The position numbers and the translations under genes were made by a program. 64,000 nucleotides of DNA from Buchnera aphidicola (Sipha maydis) (lineage in GTDB: Bacteria > Pseudomonadota > Gammaproteobacteria > Enterobacterales > Enterobacteriaceae). The stretch is taken from assembly GCF_024029855.1 (NCBI RefSeq), contig NZ_CP097205.1, positions 372,001 through 436,000 of the forward strand, read 5' to 3'. Within the stretch, counting starts at the first letter, position 1, and each line of letters begins with the position of its first letter. The notes below the pieces were generated by a model. It was not told the DNA's origin. It saw only the letters and a program-made list of their open reading frames with translations, and did not search any database. Shown piece by piece: positions 52,068 to 63,313 of this stretch.

Positions 52068-52589
52068 ATGAGTAAAAAAAACTTTTTAAGTTCTAAAGAT
52101 AAATTTATTTTTAGAAAATTAATTCGTGGAACCAAAGAAATAACACAAGATACTATTTATTATTCTAATAATAATTTATGTTTTTTATCATGTAAAATGA
52201 AAGAACATAATGAACACTTACATCGTGATTATTTTTCTCATACTCACTCTCGCAATAAATTACACAACAATCCTTTATATTATATAAGATATGATTGTAG
52301 TGCAAATAGATTAAAAAAATTAAAAAAGGGTCATTATATTCCAGAAATTTTCTTAGATTTACATGGATTGAATAAGTTTCAAGCTAAAGTAGAATTAGGA
52401 AAACTCATGTATTTTTGTGTTAAAAAAAAAATTAAATGCGTTAATGTTATGCATGGATATGGAAAAAATATATTAAAAGAAAAAATTCCATTGTGGTTAT
52501 CAAGACATCCGAATGTTATTGCTTTACATCAATCTCCAAAAATTTTTGGGAATGATGCAGCTGTTTTAGTGTTAATTGATTTTTCATAA
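52068..52589 (+). CDS. smrB: Smr-domain ribosome rescue endonuclease SmrB
   Basis: In E. coli SmrB (YfcN) is recruited to collided ribosomes and cleaves mRNA between them. The product is 173 aa (E. coli 183). The C-terminal Smr domain shows the DLHG motif in FLDLHGLNKFQAK and the second motif in NVMHGYGKNILK. The N-terminal extension is Lys/Asn/His-rich. Retention of collision rescue in so small a genome is plausible because slipped or truncated mRNAs are common. Confidence 0.93.
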   Translation: MSKKNFLSSKDKFIFRKLIRGTKEITQDTIYYSNNNLCFLSCKMKEHNEHLHRDYFSHTHSRNKLHNNPLYYIRYDCSANRLKKLKKGHYIPEIFLDLHGLNKFQAKVELGKLMYFCVKKKIKCVNVMHGYGKNILKEKIPLWLSRHPNVIALHQSPKIFGNDAAVLVLIDFS

Positions 52590-52853
52590 AGAATTCTTCA
52601 ATATTAGATTTTATTTAATTTTTTAAATTTTAAAAATTTTATATAATTTATTTTTTAAATTTATATAAAGAGATTTTTTATTAATAAAAAAAAGAAATTA
52701 TACATTTTATAAAAATTTTATAAAATTTTTTATTAAAAAATTTTATGTTTTATAAATTTATATATGTTTTAAAAAAAAATAAAAAAAAATAAAATTTTTT
52801 TAATAATTTCTTATTTTATAAGTTTATTATTATTTTTTTCAAAAGGTTTATAA

Positions 52854-53753
52854 ATGTTAAATAGTAATAGATTAAGAATAGCGATGCAAAAATCTGGTCG
52901 TTTAAGTCATAATTCTAAAAATTTATTAGTAAATTGTGGGGTTAGAATTAATTTACAAGATAAGAAATTGATTTCTTTTGCTGAAAATATGCCAATTGAT
53001 GTCATTCGCGTGAGAGATGATGATATTCCTGGATTAGTAATGAATAAAATAGTAGATTTAGGAATTGTTGGAGGAAATGTTTTAAAGGAAAAGATATTAA
53101 GTCGTGCATTTAAAAAACAAAAATCTTCTTATAAATTATTACTAGATTTAGATTTTGGATTATGTCGATTATCTTTAGCTTGTCCAAAAGATAGTTTTTA
53201 TAAAGATTTATATTCTTTAAAAAATTTTACTATAGCAACTTCATATCCATATATATTAAAAGAATATTTAGAATCAAAAAATATTAATTTTAAGTCTTTT
53301 ACTTTAAAAGGATCCGTAGAAATAGCTCCTAGAGTTGGTTTGTCAGATATGATATGTGATTTAGTATCAACAGGAGCTACATTAGAGGAGAATAATTTAC
53401 GTGAGATAAATGTCATTTATAAATCTAATGCGCAAATTATCTCTAGAACTGGAAAATTTTCTTCTATTAAAAAAGAATTAATTCATAAATTAATTACACG
53501 TATAAAAGGTGTAATTAAAGCAAGAGAATCAAAATATATTATGCTTCATGCTCCAACATCAAAAATTAATCAAGTCGTTTCTTTATTAAAAGGAGTTGAA
53601 ACTCCAACTATACTTAAGTTAGCTGGAAACTCAAAAAAAGTAGTTATGCATATGGTAAGTAAAGAAAATTTTTTTTGGGAAACTATGGAAAATTTAAAAA
53701 AATTAGGAGCAACTTCTATATTAGTGTTACCAATTGAAAAAATGATGGAATAA
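52854..53753 (+). CDS. hisG: ATP phosphoribosyltransferase HisG (long form)
   Basis: First, feedback-controlled step of histidine synthesis from PRPP and ATP. The product is 299 aa, identical in length to the E. coli hexameric long form with its C-terminal regulatory domain (about residues 225-299). [15 protein letters not shown] and [15 protein letters not shown] are conserved. No His-codon leader peptide is visible in the 264 bases upstream, so E. coli-type hisL attenuation appears absent. Confidence 0.96.
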   Translation: MLNSNRLRIAMQKSGRLSHNSKNLLVNCGVRINLQDKKLISFAENMPIDVIRVRDDDIPGLVMNKIVDLGIVGGNVLKEKILSRAFKKQKSSYKLLLDLDFGLCRLSLACPKDSFYKDLYSLKNFTIATSYPYILKEYLESKNINFKSFTLKGSVEIAPRVGLSDMICDLVSTGATLEENNLREINVIYKSNAQIISRTGKFSSIKKELIHKLITRIKGVIKARESKYIMLHAPTSKINQVVSLLKGVETPTILKLAGNSKKVVMHMVSKENFFWETMENLKKLGATSILVLPIEKMME

Positions 53754-53760
53754 ATTTTAT

Positions 53761-55062
53761 ATGAAAGTTTTAAATAAAATAATTTTTTGGAATGATATTT
53801 CACATCATCATAAAAAAAATATATTAAAAAGATCTATTTTTAATAAAAAAAAAAATATTGAAAAAGATGTATTAAAGATTGTTCAAGATATTTTTTTAAA
53901 AAAGGATGCAGCATTGAAATATTATACATCGTTATTAGATAATTTTTTTTTGAAAAATATAAAAATTTCTAAAAAAAAAATATTAAAATCTGAAAAATAT
54001 ATGAGTAACGAGTTTAAAAAATCTATTTTTCATGCTATTAAAAATATTTCATATTTTCATTCACAACAACGCATAAAAAATCTTGATGTGGAAGTGCGTC
54101 CTGGAATACGATGTGAACAAATTATTAAACCAATAAATTCTGTTGGATTATATATTCCTGGTGGTTTATCTCCCTTATTTTCTACTTTATTAATGTTAGC
54201 TATACCTGCAAAAATTTCTGGATGTCAAAATATTTCTATTTGTTCTCCTCCGCCAATTTCTAAAAAAATATTATATTTAGCGAAAATATTTAAGATATAT
54301 GATATTTATCAAATTGGAGGTGCTCAAGCTATTTCTGCATTAGCTTTTGGAACAGAAAGTGTCAAAAAAGTAGATAAAATTTTTGGTCCTGGAAATGAAT
54401 ATGTTACTGAAGCTAAAAGACAAGTGAGTTCTTTCTTTAATACTGTTTCTATAGATATGTTAGCTGGACCTTCAGAGTTGTTAATTATTGCTGATTCATA
54501 TGCAAATAGTGATTTTATAGCAGCTGATTTATTATCTCAGGCAGAGCATGGAAAAAATTCTCAAGTTTTTTTAGTAACTGATTCTGAATATTTAGCTATA
54601 AAAGTTTTGAAAAAACTAAAATATTATTTATATACATATAAAAATATTGAGATAATAAAACATTCATTGAAAAAAAGTCATATTATTGTAACTAAAAATT
54701 TAGAACAATGTGTAAAGATTTCGAATAAATATGCACCTGAACATTTAATTATTAATACGAAAAATTATCGTGAGTTATTGAAAAATATTATTAACGCAGG
54801 ATCTATTTTTTTGGGTCAATGGTCTCCTGAAACTGCAGGTGATTATGCTTCTGGTACTAATCATGTTTTGCCGACTTATGGATTTTCTAAAAGTTGCTCT
54901 GGAATTAGTGTTTCTGATTTTTCTAAAAAAATTACTGTACAAGAGCTTACAAAAAAAGGATTTTATGATTTGTCTTCTGTGTTACAGAATTTATCTTGTG
55001 AAGAAGGTATGTTAGCTCATAAGAATGCTGTAGATGTGCGATTATCTTTATTAAAGGAATAA
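53761..55062 (+). CDS. hisD: Histidinol dehydrogenase HisD
   Basis: Oxidises histidinol to histidine in two NAD-dependent steps. The product is 433 aa (E. coli 434). Conserved: GLYIPGGLSPLFSTLLML, GPGNEYVTEAKRQV, LLSQAEHGKNSQ with zinc-ligand Gln and His, and APEHLIINT. Seven bases after hisG. Confidence 0.97.
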   Translation: MKVLNKIIFWNDISHHHKKNILKRSIFNKKKNIEKDVLKIVQDIFLKKDAALKYYTSLLDNFFLKNIKISKKKILKSEKYMSNEFKKSIFHAIKNISYFHSQQRIKNLDVEVRPGIRCEQIIKPINSVGLYIPGGLSPLFSTLLMLAIPAKISGCQNISICSPPPISKKILYLAKIFKIYDIYQIGGAQAISALAFGTESVKKVDKIFGPGNEYVTEAKRQVSSFFNTVSIDMLAGPSELLIIADSYANSDFIAADLLSQAEHGKNSQVFLVTDSEYLAIKVLKKLKYYLYTYKNIEIIKHSLKKSHIIVTKNLEQCVKISNKYAPEHLIINTKNYRELLKNIINAGSIFLGQWSPETAGDYASGTNHVLPTYGFSKSCSGISVSDFSKKITVQELTKKGFYDLSSVLQNLSCEEGMLAHKNAVDVRLSLLKE

Positions 55063-55068
55063 ATTACG

Positions 55069-56133
55069 ATGATTAATATTAATAAATTTGTTCGTAAAAA
55101 TATAAAAAAATTAATTCCTTATCAATCTGCAAGAAGAATTGGAGGAGTAGGAAAAATTTGGTTAAATGCAAATGAATCTCCTTTTCGAAATAATAAAAAT
55201 CTTTTTTGTAAAAATTTGAATAGATATCCTGATCAAGAATATCATATGTTACTAGATAAATATTCTAGATATGCAAACGTATTACCTGAAAATATTTTAG
55301 CAACAAGAGGATCAGACGAAGCGATTGAACTTATTATTAAAGCTTTTTGTAATCCAGGAAAAGATAAAATTATGTTTTTTCCTCCTACTTATGATATGTA
55401 TAAAATTTATGCTGATATATTATGTATAAAAATTTCTACAGTATTGCAATTAAAAAATTTCCAATTAAATATAAATAGCATAAAAAAGAAGTATTCTTCA
55501 GTAAAAATAATTTTTATTTGTAATCCAAATAATCCAACTGGAAATACTATTTTATCTCAAGATATTATAGATATTTTAGAGTTTTTTAAAAAAAAATGTT
55601 TGGTTGTTATTGATGAAGCTTACATAGATTTTTGTTTACAAGAAACTTCTATTATGTTATTAAATCGTTTTTCTAATTTAATAATTTTACGTACTTTATC
55701 TAAAGCTTTTGGTTTAGCAAGTATTAGATGTGGATTTCTTATCTCTAATGAAAGAATTATTAATATTATTAATAAAATTATTGCACCCTATCCTTTAGGT
55801 ACTCCTATTTTAAATATTGCTTTAGATGCATTAACTAAAAGTAATATCTCTGTTATTAAAAATAATATTTTCAATCTTATAGAGAATAAAAATTTTTTAA
55901 TAACAAAATTAAAAAAACATAAATTTATAAAAAAAATTTATCCAAGTAAAACTAATTTTATATTAATTAAATTTTTTTCATCTAAAGATGTTTTTAATTT
56001 ATTATCTCAGTTTGGAATTATTACAAGAGATCAAAATTTTAAGATTTTTTTAAAAAATTGTATTCGAATATCTATTGGAACATATGAAGAATGTTTAAAT
56101 TTAGTTAATATTTTAAAAAAAATTGAAAAATAA
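55069..56133 (+). CDS. hisC: Histidinol-phosphate aminotransferase HisC
   Basis: PLP enzyme that aminates imidazole acetol phosphate. The product is 354 aa (E. coli 356). The PLP Lys is residue 212 in TLSKAFGLASIRCG; NPNNPTGN and VIDEAYIDF are conserved. Six bases after hisD. Confidence 0.97.
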   Translation: MININKFVRKNIKKLIPYQSARRIGGVGKIWLNANESPFRNNKNLFCKNLNRYPDQEYHMLLDKYSRYANVLPENILATRGSDEAIELIIKAFCNPGKDKIMFFPPTYDMYKIYADILCIKISTVLQLKNFQLNINSIKKKYSSVKIIFICNPNNPTGNTILSQDIIDILEFFKKKCLVVIDEAYIDFCLQETSIMLLNRFSNLIILRTLSKAFGLASIRCGFLISNERIINIINKIIAPYPLGTPILNIALDALTKSNISVIKNNIFNLIENKNFLITKLKKHKFIKKIYPSKTNFILIKFFSSKDVFNLLSQFGIITRDQNFKIFLKNCIRISIGTYEECLNLVNILKKIEK

Positions 56134-56158
56134 ATTTTATATATTAAAGAGAAATTTT

Positions 56159-57235
56159 ATGTATAAAAAGGTTTTATTTCTTGATCGAGATGGTACATTA
56201 ATTCGTGAACCAAAAGATAATTATCAAATTGATAACATAGAAAAACTGGAATTTGAACCTAACGTTATTGTTATTCTTTCTAAATTACAAAAAATGAATT
56301 ATAAATTTGTAATGGTTTCGAATCAAGATGGTTTAGGAAAAAAAAAATTCAATTTACGTGATTTTTATTTATGTCATAATTTAATGCTTTCAATATTTTT
56401 TTCTCAAGGGATTTCTTTTTATGACGTTTTGATTTGCCCACATACTTTAGGCCAAAATTGTGAATGTAGAAAACCAAATATTGGTTTAGTAAAAAAATTT
56501 TTTTTTTCACAAAATAAATTATCCACCAAAAATTGTTTTGTTATTGGAGATAGAAAATCCGATATAGATTTTGCTAAAAATTTAAATATTCCAGGTATCT
56601 TATATTCAAGAAAGAATTGTAATTGGGAAAATATTTATCAAAAACTTAAATATAAGGAAAGATTTTCAGAAATTTTAAGAAAAACTAGTGAAACAGAAGT
56701 TCATGTTAAAATTAGCTTAGATAATTTACAAAAAAATTTCTTTGATACAGGAATATTTTTTTTTAATCATATGTTAGAGCAAATTTCTATTCATGCCAAT
56801 ATATCTATTTATATCAAAGTGAAAGGTGATATAGAAATTGATGATCATCATATTATAGAAGATGTAGGAATAGCTTTGGGAGAATGTTTTTTACGGTGTT
56901 TAAAAAATAAAAAAGGGATTTGTAGATATGGTTTTGTCCTTCCTATGGATGAAAGTATTGCATCTTGTATTTTGGATATTTCTAATAGACCGTTTATATC
57001 TTTTCAAGCGAAATTTCAATATCAAAAAATTGGAGATTTAAGTACAAATATGATTTTTCATTTTTTTTATTCATTAGTTTATGCAATGAAAATTACTTTA
57101 CATTTAAAATCTAAAGGGAAAAACGATCATCATTGTGCTGAAAGTTTGTTTAAAGTATTTGGTAAATCTTTAGGGCAAGCAATACTAAGAAATGGAACAT
57201 CGTGCGTTCCTAGTTCAAAAGGAACTTTACAATGA
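56159..57235 (+). CDS. hisB: Bifunctional histidinol-phosphatase / imidazoleglycerol-phosphate dehydratase HisB
   Basis: The enterobacterial fusion. Start ATG 56159 (MYKKVLFLDRDGTL) matches E. coli. The product is 358 aa (E. coli 355). The N-terminal HAD phosphatase (about 1-165) has DRDGT and the zinc-binding CPHTLGQNCECRKP; the dehydratase half has FFNHMLEQISIHA, DDHHIIEDVG and the C-terminal NDHHCAESLFKVFG metal sites. It overlaps hisH by four bases (ATGA). Confidence 0.97.
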   Translation: MYKKVLFLDRDGTLIREPKDNYQIDNIEKLEFEPNVIVILSKLQKMNYKFVMVSNQDGLGKKKFNLRDFYLCHNLMLSIFFSQGISFYDVLICPHTLGQNCECRKPNIGLVKKFFFSQNKLSTKNCFVIGDRKSDIDFAKNLNIPGILYSRKNCNWENIYQKLKYKERFSEILRKTSETEVHVKISLDNLQKNFFDTGIFFFNHMLEQISIHANISIYIKVKGDIEIDDHHIIEDVGIALGECFLRCLKNKKGICRYGFVLPMDESIASCILDISNRPFISFQAKFQYQKIGDLSTNMIFHFFYSLVYAMKITLHLKSKGKNDHHCAESLFKVFGKSLGQAILRNGTSCVPSSKGTLQ

Positions 57236-57831
57236 ATATTGTAATTGTAAATACTGGTTTTTCGAATTTATCATCTATTTATTGGTCTATTAAAAGAATT
57301 GGATATGATCCTATTATTAGTTGTGAGAGAAAAATCGTTAAAAAGTCAGATAGATTAATCTTACCTGGTTTAGGAACTCCAGATTTTGTTATGAATAGTT
57401 TAGAAAAAAATAAATTGGTAAATGTTATTCAAGAGTATAAAAAACCTGTTTTAGGAATTTGTTTGGGAATGCAATTATTTTTTAAATTTAGTGAAGAAAG
57501 TAAAGATATTTCTATGTTAAATATTTTTGGTAGAGATTGTATTTATAAATTACAAACTTGTAATTTAGTTTTACCTCATATGGGATGGAATAAGGTTTAT
57601 TTTCAACAAAAAAATCCTTTATTTAAAAATATTTCCAGCGGAGAATGGTTTTATTTTATCCATAGTTATTTTGCAAAAATTAGCGCAATTACGATTTCTA
57701 AAACATTTTATGGAAGTTTTTTTAGTTCAGCTGTACAATATAATAATTTTTTTGGAGTGCAATTTCATCCTGAAAAATCAGGATTTTCAGGAATGCTTTT
57801 ATTAAAAAATTTTTTAGAGATTAAAATATGA
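57232..57831 (+). CDS. hisH: Imidazole glycerol phosphate synthase, glutaminase subunit HisH
   Basis: Class I glutamine amidotransferase that feeds ammonia to HisF. The product is 199 aa (E. coli 196). The nucleophile Cys77 is in GICLGMQLF and the catalytic His-Glu pair in QFHPEKS. Overlaps hisB and hisA by four bases each. Confidence 0.97.
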   Translation: MNIVIVNTGFSNLSSIYWSIKRIGYDPIISCERKIVKKSDRLILPGLGTPDFVMNSLEKNKLVNVIQEYKKPVLGICLGMQLFFKFSEESKDISMLNIFGRDCIYKLQTCNLVLPHMGWNKVYFQQKNPLFKNISSGEWFYFIHSYFAKISAITISKTFYGSFFSSAVQYNNFFGVQFHPEKSGFSGMLLLKNFLEIKI

Positions 57832-58568
57832 TGATAATTCCATCTTTAGATTTTAGAAAAGGGAAAATTGTTCGTTTATATAAAGGAAATTATTTAGAAA
57901 AAACAGATTATCAAGAGAGCTACGCGCATTATATAGAAAATTGTATAAAAAATGATATAAAAATGATGCACATAGTTGATTTAGATGGTGCAAAAAATCC
58001 TAATAAAAAACAATTTTTTTTATTAAAAGATATTTTAAAAGATAAAAGAATGAATTTTCAGGTTGGTGGAGGTGTAAGGAAGGAAAAAGATTTAGAAAAA
58101 TTATTTTCTTTAGGTGCTAAAAGAGTTGTTCTGAGTTCAGTAATTTTTGAAAAAAATATTGATGTTAAAAATTGGATTCAAATATATGGTAATGATAGCA
58201 TTGTTTTAGCACTGGATGTTCAAATAAAACGATATTTTAAAGAAGTTGTTGTTTCAGGATGGAGAAATTATACTGGAATTTCTATCGAAGATATTATTAA
58301 TGAATTTTTAGAAAATAATATTAAATACATTTTATGTACTGATATTTCCAAAGATGGTACTTTAACTGGTCCAAATTTATTGTTGTATTCTGAATTAGTT
58401 AAAAAATATCCTTCTATTTCTTTTCAAGCATCAGGGGGTGTTAGTTCGCTACATGATATTTTTAATTTAAAAAAAACAGGTGTGAAAAATATAATTATTG
58501 GAAAAGCATTTTTAGAAAAAAAATTTACTTTTTCTGAAGCAATCAATGTTGAAAAAAATATTTTTTAG
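57828..58568 (+). CDS. hisA: ProFAR isomerase HisA
   Basis: Isomerises ProFAR to PRFAR. The product is 246 aa (E. coli 245). IPSLDFRKGKIVRLYKGNY carries the first catalytic Asp; the second is in the DISKDGTLTGPN segment. Followed by an unusual 86-base spacer before hisF. Confidence 0.96.
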   Translation: MMIIPSLDFRKGKIVRLYKGNYLEKTDYQESYAHYIENCIKNDIKMMHIVDLDGAKNPNKKQFFLLKDILKDKRMNFQVGGGVRKEKDLEKLFSLGAKRVVLSSVIFEKNIDVKNWIQIYGNDSIVLALDVQIKRYFKEVVVSGWRNYTGISIEDIINEFLENNIKYILCTDISKDGTLTGPNLLLYSELVKKYPSISFQASGGVSSLHDIFNLKKTGVKNIIIGKAFLEKKFTFSEAINVEKNIF

Positions 58569-58654
58569 TTTTATTTTAATAAATATATCTCATGTATTAA
58601 GTATTATTAATAATTAATTTTTATATTATATATGTATTTTAAAGGTTTGGTTCA

Positions 58655-59431
58655 ATGTTAGCAAAAAGAATAATTCCATGTTTGGATGTAAAAAATGGTT
58701 TAGTAGTAAAGGGTGTAAAATTCCAGAATCATAGAATTATTGGAAACATTTTATCTTTAGTAAATAAATATATTCAAAATAGCGCTGATGAATTAGTTTT
58801 TTATGATATTTCTGCCTCTATCAAGAATACCATTGTGAGTAAAAAATGGATATCTATGATTTCTGAAATTATTAATATTCCATTCTGCGTTGCTGGAGGA
58901 ATAAAAAGTTTTAATGATGCACGAGATATTTTATCTTGTGGAGCAGATAAAATTTCAATTAATTCTTATGCAATTCAGAATCCTATTTTAGTTAGTTCTA
59001 TTGCAGAAAAATTTGGAGTTCAGGCTGTTGTTGTTGGCATAGATTCTTATTATCATAAAAAAGAAAAAAAATATTTTGTACATCAATATACTGGAGATTC
59101 AAAGTTTGAAAAAAAAACAAGTTTAGAAACTATTGAATGGGTTGATAAAATGCAAAATTTAGGTGCAGGAGAAATTGTTTTAAATTCTATGAATCAAGAC
59201 GGTGTAAAAAATGGATATGATATTAAGCAATTAAGGGAAATAAGAAAAATATGTAAAATTCCATTAATTGCTTCTGGAGGTGCTGGAAATATGAATCATT
59301 TTTATGATGTTTTTAAATTTTCAGATGTTGATGGCGCTTTGGCAGCATCTGTTTTCCATGATAATATTATTAATATTAAAAAATTAAAAAATTTTTTATT
59401 AAAAAAAAACATAGAGATTAGAAAATGTTAA
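58655..59431 (+). CDS. hisF: Imidazole glycerol phosphate synthase, cyclase subunit HisF
   Basis: Uses ammonia from HisH to form IGP and releases AICAR. The product is 258 aa, as in E. coli. The catalytic Asp residues are in [10 protein letters not shown] and [10 protein letters not shown]. An AGG-like ribosome binding site precedes it. Overlaps hisI by seven bases. Confidence 0.97.
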   Translation: MLAKRIIPCLDVKNGLVVKGVKFQNHRIIGNILSLVNKYIQNSADELVFYDISASIKNTIVSKKWISMISEIINIPFCVAGGIKSFNDARDILSCGADKISINSYAIQNPILVSSIAEKFGVQAVVVGIDSYYHKKEKKYFVHQYTGDSKFEKKTSLETIEWVDKMQNLGAGEIVLNSMNQDGVKNGYDIKQLREIRKICKIPLIASGGAGNMNHFYDVFKFSDVDGALAASVFHDNIINIKKLKNFLLKKNIEIRKC

Positions 59432-60039
59432 CTATTGATCAAATGCTAAATTTAAATTGGAAAAAAGTAAATGGATTAATTCCTGTGATTGCACAAGATT
59501 TTGTTTCTAATGAAATTTTAATGCATGGATATATGAATAAAAAAGCTCTTTTAAAAACATTTAATAGTAAACATTTAACTTTTTTTTCGCGTACAAAAAA
59601 TCGTTTATGGACTAAAGGAGAAACATCTAAAAATTATTTAAAAGTTATAGATATTATTGAAGATTGCGATAGAGATTCATTATTAGCTTTAGTTAAACCT
59701 GTTGGTCATACATGTCATTTACAGCGTAAAAGTTGCTTCAATATCGTAAGTACAAATTTTTCTTTTATTTTACAATTAGAAAAAATTTTAGAAAATAGAA
59801 AAAAAAAAATTAATAGTAAATCTTATACATATTCTTTGTACAAAAAAGGAGTAAATAGAATTGCTCAAAAGGTTGGAGAAGAAGCGGTAGAATTAGTTAT
59901 TTCTTCAATTTGTAAAAATAAACAAGACATTATTAATGAATCTTCTGATTTATTTTATCATTTATTAGTATTATTACATGATCAAAATTTAGAATTTTCA
60001 GATATTATTTCTGTATTAAAAAAAAGAAATTCTTTATAG
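59425..60039 (+). CDS. hisI: Bifunctional PRA-CH / PRA-PH HisI (HisIE)
   Basis: Second and third steps of histidine synthesis. The product is 204 aa (E. coli 203). The cyclohydrolase half has [12 protein letters not shown] and [11 protein letters not shown] with the zinc Cys residues; the pyrophosphohydrolase half has [13 protein letters not shown] and [13 protein letters not shown]. Last gene of the operon. Confidence 0.97.
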   Translation: MLTIDQMLNLNWKKVNGLIPVIAQDFVSNEILMHGYMNKKALLKTFNSKHLTFFSRTKNRLWTKGETSKNYLKVIDIIEDCDRDSLLALVKPVGHTCHLQRKSCFNIVSTNFSFILQLEKILENRKKKINSKSYTYSLYKKGVNRIAQKVGEEAVELVISSICKNKQDIINESSDLFYHLLVLLHDQNLEFSDIISVLKKRNSL

Positions 60040-60110
60040 ATTTCTTTTTGAAAAAATATTGTTATAAAACAATTCCAAGATGTAATAATTTTAAATTAGG
60101 AGAAAATATA

Positions 60111-61520
60111 ATGTCTTTAAATCAAATTGGAGTTATTGGCATGGCAGTTATGGGAAAGAATTTGGCTTTAAACATTGAAAGTAAAGGATATACGGTATCA
60201 ATTTTTAATAGATCAGCAGAAAAAACTAAAAATGTTATTGATAATAATAAAAATAAGAATATTTATCCTTTTTTTAAGATTAAAAATTTTGTTTCATCAT
60301 TACAAAAACCTCGTATTATTTTGTTAATGATTAAATCTGGGAAAGCAACAGATATTACGATTGATTTGATTTTACCATATTTAGATAAAAAAGATATCAT
60401 AATTGACGGAGGTAATAGTTTTTACAAAGATACAATTAAAAGAAATATTTATTTATCAAAGAAAAATATAAATTTTTTAGGTGTAGGAATATCTGGAGGA
60501 GAAGAAGGAGCATTAAATGGACCTGCGATTATGCCTGGAGGTAATAAAAAAGCATATTTAAAGTTAGAAAATTTATTTAATAAAATTTCTGCAAAAACAA
60601 AAAATGGTACACCTTGTGTAAATTACATTGGTTCTGATGGTTCAGGACATTATGTGAAGATGGTGCATAATGGTATTGAGTATGGAGATATGCAATTAAT
60701 TTCTGAAGCATATTTTATTTTAAAAAAATCGCTAAATTTAAATAATAAAATTCTCCATAAAATTTTTAAAGAATGGAACAAAGGAGAGTTAAAAAGTTAT
60801 TTAATTGAAATTACAAAAAATATTTTTTTAAAAAAAGATAATTCTGGAAAATATATTCTCGATACTATTTTAGATTCTGCAAGTAACAAAGGTACTGGTA
60901 AATGGACGAGTAAAAGTGCTTTAGATTTAAACGAACCTTTATCTTTAATTACTGAATCTGTTTTTTTTAGATATTTATCTTCTTTAAAATCTCAAAGAAT
61001 GAAAGCATCTAAAATTCTTTTTGGTCCGAAAAATAATTTTTCTGTTATGAATAAAAAAAAATTTATTGAGGATGTTAGGCGTTCTTTATATTTAGGAAAA
61101 ATTATTTCATATGCACAAGGTTTTTCTCAATTAAGTAGAGCATCTGATGAATATCAATGGGATTTGAACTATTCTAATATTGCAAAAATTTTTCGTTCTG
61201 GATGTATTATACGAGCAGATTTTTTGAAAGAAGTTATATATGCATATAAAAAAAATAATCAATTGATTAATTTGTTATTGATAGATTATTTTAAAAATAT
61301 TGCTAACTCTTATCAACATTCTCTTAGAAATATTGTTTCTTATTCAGTTTTAAATGGAATTCCTATTCCTGCTTTTTCTTCTGCTATTTCGTATTATGAT
61401 TCTTATCGTTCCTCTGTACTTCCTGCGAATTTAATACAAGCTCAAAGAGATTATTTTGGAGCTCATACATATTTTCGGGTTGATAAAAGTGGAATTTTTC
61501 ATACAAATTGGTTAGAATAA
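60111..61520 (+). CDS. gnd: 6-phosphogluconate dehydrogenase, decarboxylating
   Basis: Makes ribulose-5-phosphate and NADPH. Start ATG 60111 has an AGGAGA site 8 bases upstream; an earlier frame from 60048 is not family-like. The product is 469 aa (E. coli 468). [16 protein letters not shown] is the NADP site; [22 protein letters not shown] and [18 protein letters not shown] are conserved. gnd is also near the his operon in E. coli. Confidence 0.97.
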   Translation: MSLNQIGVIGMAVMGKNLALNIESKGYTVSIFNRSAEKTKNVIDNNKNKNIYPFFKIKNFVSSLQKPRIILLMIKSGKATDITIDLILPYLDKKDIIIDGGNSFYKDTIKRNIYLSKKNINFLGVGISGGEEGALNGPAIMPGGNKKAYLKLENLFNKISAKTKNGTPCVNYIGSDGSGHYVKMVHNGIEYGDMQLISEAYFILKKSLNLNNKILHKIFKEWNKGELKSYLIEITKNIFLKKDNSGKYILDTILDSASNKGTGKWTSKSALDLNEPLSLITESVFFRYLSSLKSQRMKASKILFGPKNNFSVMNKKKFIEDVRRSLYLGKIISYAQGFSQLSRASDEYQWDLNYSNIAKIFRSGCIIRADFLKEVIYAYKKNNQLINLLLIDYFKNIANSYQHSLRNIVSYSVLNGIPIPAFSSAISYYDSYRSSVLPANLIQAQRDYFGAHTYFRVDKSGIFHTNWLE

Positions 61521-61618
61521 GTTATTGAAATTTAATTTTTCTAAAAATATTTTTAGGAGATATTTATGTCTATATTATTTTATATTTTTAGTTAATAAGT
61601 TTTATTGTTTTTTATTTC

Positions 61619-61668
61619 AAAACCTTCTTAGAGAAAAATAAAATTATATTCTATCTAAGAAGGTTTTT
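61619..61668. terminator. Bidirectional terminator between gnd and leuA
   Basis: Perfect 14-bp inverted repeat (61619-61632 with 61654-61667), GC-containing, with a 21-base loop and short T runs on both sides. Convergent genes. Confidence 0.75.
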
Positions 61669-61691
61669 GTAATAGTTTTATTTGAGAAAAT

Positions 61692-63230
61692 TTATTTATT
61701 TTTTTTATATATTTGGTTTAATTTCCAAATATTATTTAATATTTCAATCATAACGTATACGGAAGATTTTAAAAGATTTTTAGATGTATGTGTTGAGTGG
61801 AACTTTTTATTGTTATATTCTGCAATTAAATTAATTTTATTGAAAATTTTTTTTCCTTTTGTGATAGAACTTATTTGAAAATTTTTAATAAATATGTTAA
61901 AACTAGAAATTTTTTTTAACCCTTGATAAATTTTTTTTATTACATCATTTTTTGTTTTAATAAATAATTTTTTAATTTTTTTTCCACATATTAAATCTAT
62001 AAAAATTTTTGTTTTACCATAAAATTTTAAAATAATTTTTAAATTTTTTAAGATAAAATATGGTTTTTTTTCTAAATATTTTTTTTTAAAAGCTAATTTT
62101 TCTAGATCATAATCACAAATTTGACCTTTTTTATCGGCTAGTTTTAAAAAATTTTTATATAATTTTTTTAAATTATAATCTTTTTTTTCTATATATCCTA
62201 TTTCTTTCATTCTCTGTTTGACTGCTGCTCGTCCTGAGCGTGGTGTCAAGTTGAATTGTATTTTTTTTAATCCTATGTCTTTTGGAGACATAATTTCGTA
62301 ATTTTTCCTATTTTTTATAACACCATCTTGATGAATTCCAGAAGAATGAGAAAAAGCATTTTCTCCTATAATTGCTTTATTTATTGGTATAGGAATATTA
62401 CAAATTTCACTAACTATTTTACTAGTATGATAAATTTCTTTATGTTGGATATTTGTAAAAAAATTTAATAATTTTTTTCGTGTTTTAATAGCCATGATTA
62501 TTTCTTCTAATGCTGTATTTCCTGCTCTTTCTCCAATTCCAGTAATAGTACCTTCAATTTGTCTTGCTCCAGCTTGGATTGCAGAAATAGAATTTCCAAC
62601 CGCCATTCCTAAATCATTATGGCAATGTATGGATATAATTACTTGATCGATGTTTGGAACACGTTTATATAAATTTTCAATTATTTTGCTAAATTCATTA
62701 GGAATTGTATATCCAACTGTATCTGGAATATTTATTGTTTTAACACCATTTTTTATTAAAGATTCTACAATACGACATAAATTATCAATAGATGTACGTC
62801 CTGCATCTTCACAAGAAAATTCTATATCATCTGTATATTTTTGTGCTATTTTAATAGATTTTAATGCCATTTGATGTATTTCTTGAAAATTTTTTTTTAG
62901 TTTAGATTCTATATGTAATTTAGATGTTCCTAAAAATAAATGAAGACGAAAGTTTTCTAATTGAGACATTGCTTCTGCTGCAATTCTTATGTCTTTTTCA
63001 AGACATCTTGCTAAACTACATATAGTGCTATTTTTTACATGTTTACAGATTTGTTGCACAGATTTAAAATCTCCAGGTGAAGATATAGGAAATCCTGCTT
63101 CTATAATATCGATATTCATTTTTTCTAAAGCTAAAGCAATTTTCACTTTTTCTTTTATATTTAAGCTTGTTTGTAGAGATTGCTCTCCATCGCGTAAAGT
63201 CGTATCAAAAATAATAATTTTTTCTTTCAT
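61692..63230 (-). CDS. leuA: 2-isopropylmalate synthase LeuA
   Basis: First committed step of leucine synthesis, from acetyl-CoA and 2-oxoisovalerate. The product is 512 aa (E. coli 523). The catalytic start [17 protein letters not shown], the [14 protein letters not shown] metal site and the [17 protein letters not shown] segment are conserved; the C-terminal leucine-binding regulatory domain is present but diverged and Lys-rich. It lies downstream of leuD, whereas the ancestral enterobacterial order begins with leuA. Confidence 0.96.
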   Translation of the reverse strand: MKEKIIIFDTTLRDGEQSLQTSLNIKEKVKIALALEKMNIDIIEAGFPISSPGDFKSVQQICKHVKNSTICSLARCLEKDIRIAAEAMSQLENFRLHLFLGTSKLHIESKLKKNFQEIHQMALKSIKIAQKYTDDIEFSCEDAGRTSIDNLCRIVESLIKNGVKTINIPDTVGYTIPNEFSKIIENLYKRVPNIDQVIISIHCHNDLGMAVGNSISAIQAGARQIEGTITGIGERAGNTALEEIIMAIKTRKKLLNFFTNIQHKEIYHTSKIVSEICNIPIPINKAIIGENAFSHSSGIHQDGVIKNRKNYEIMSPKDIGLKKIQFNLTPRSGRAAVKQRMKEIGYIEKKDYNLKKLYKNFLKLADKKGQICDYDLEKLAFKKKYLEKKPYFILKNLKIILKFYGKTKIFIDLICGKKIKKLFIKTKNDVIKKIYQGLKKISSFNIFIKNFQISSITKGKKIFNKINLIAEYNNKKFHSTHTSKNLLKSSVYVMIEILNNIWKLNQIYKKNK

Positions 63231-63313
63231 TGATTTATCTTATATAAAATATTATTCAAGATGTAATTTTTTAAATTATTTTTATTTAAAATTTTTTAAA
63301 ATATATAAAAATT

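Noticed and set aside
51887-52075. 62-aa ORF upstream of smrB
   Set aside because: Low-complexity Phe/Ile/Lys/Tyr sequence in an AT-rich spacer, overlapping the smrB start; no support as a gene.
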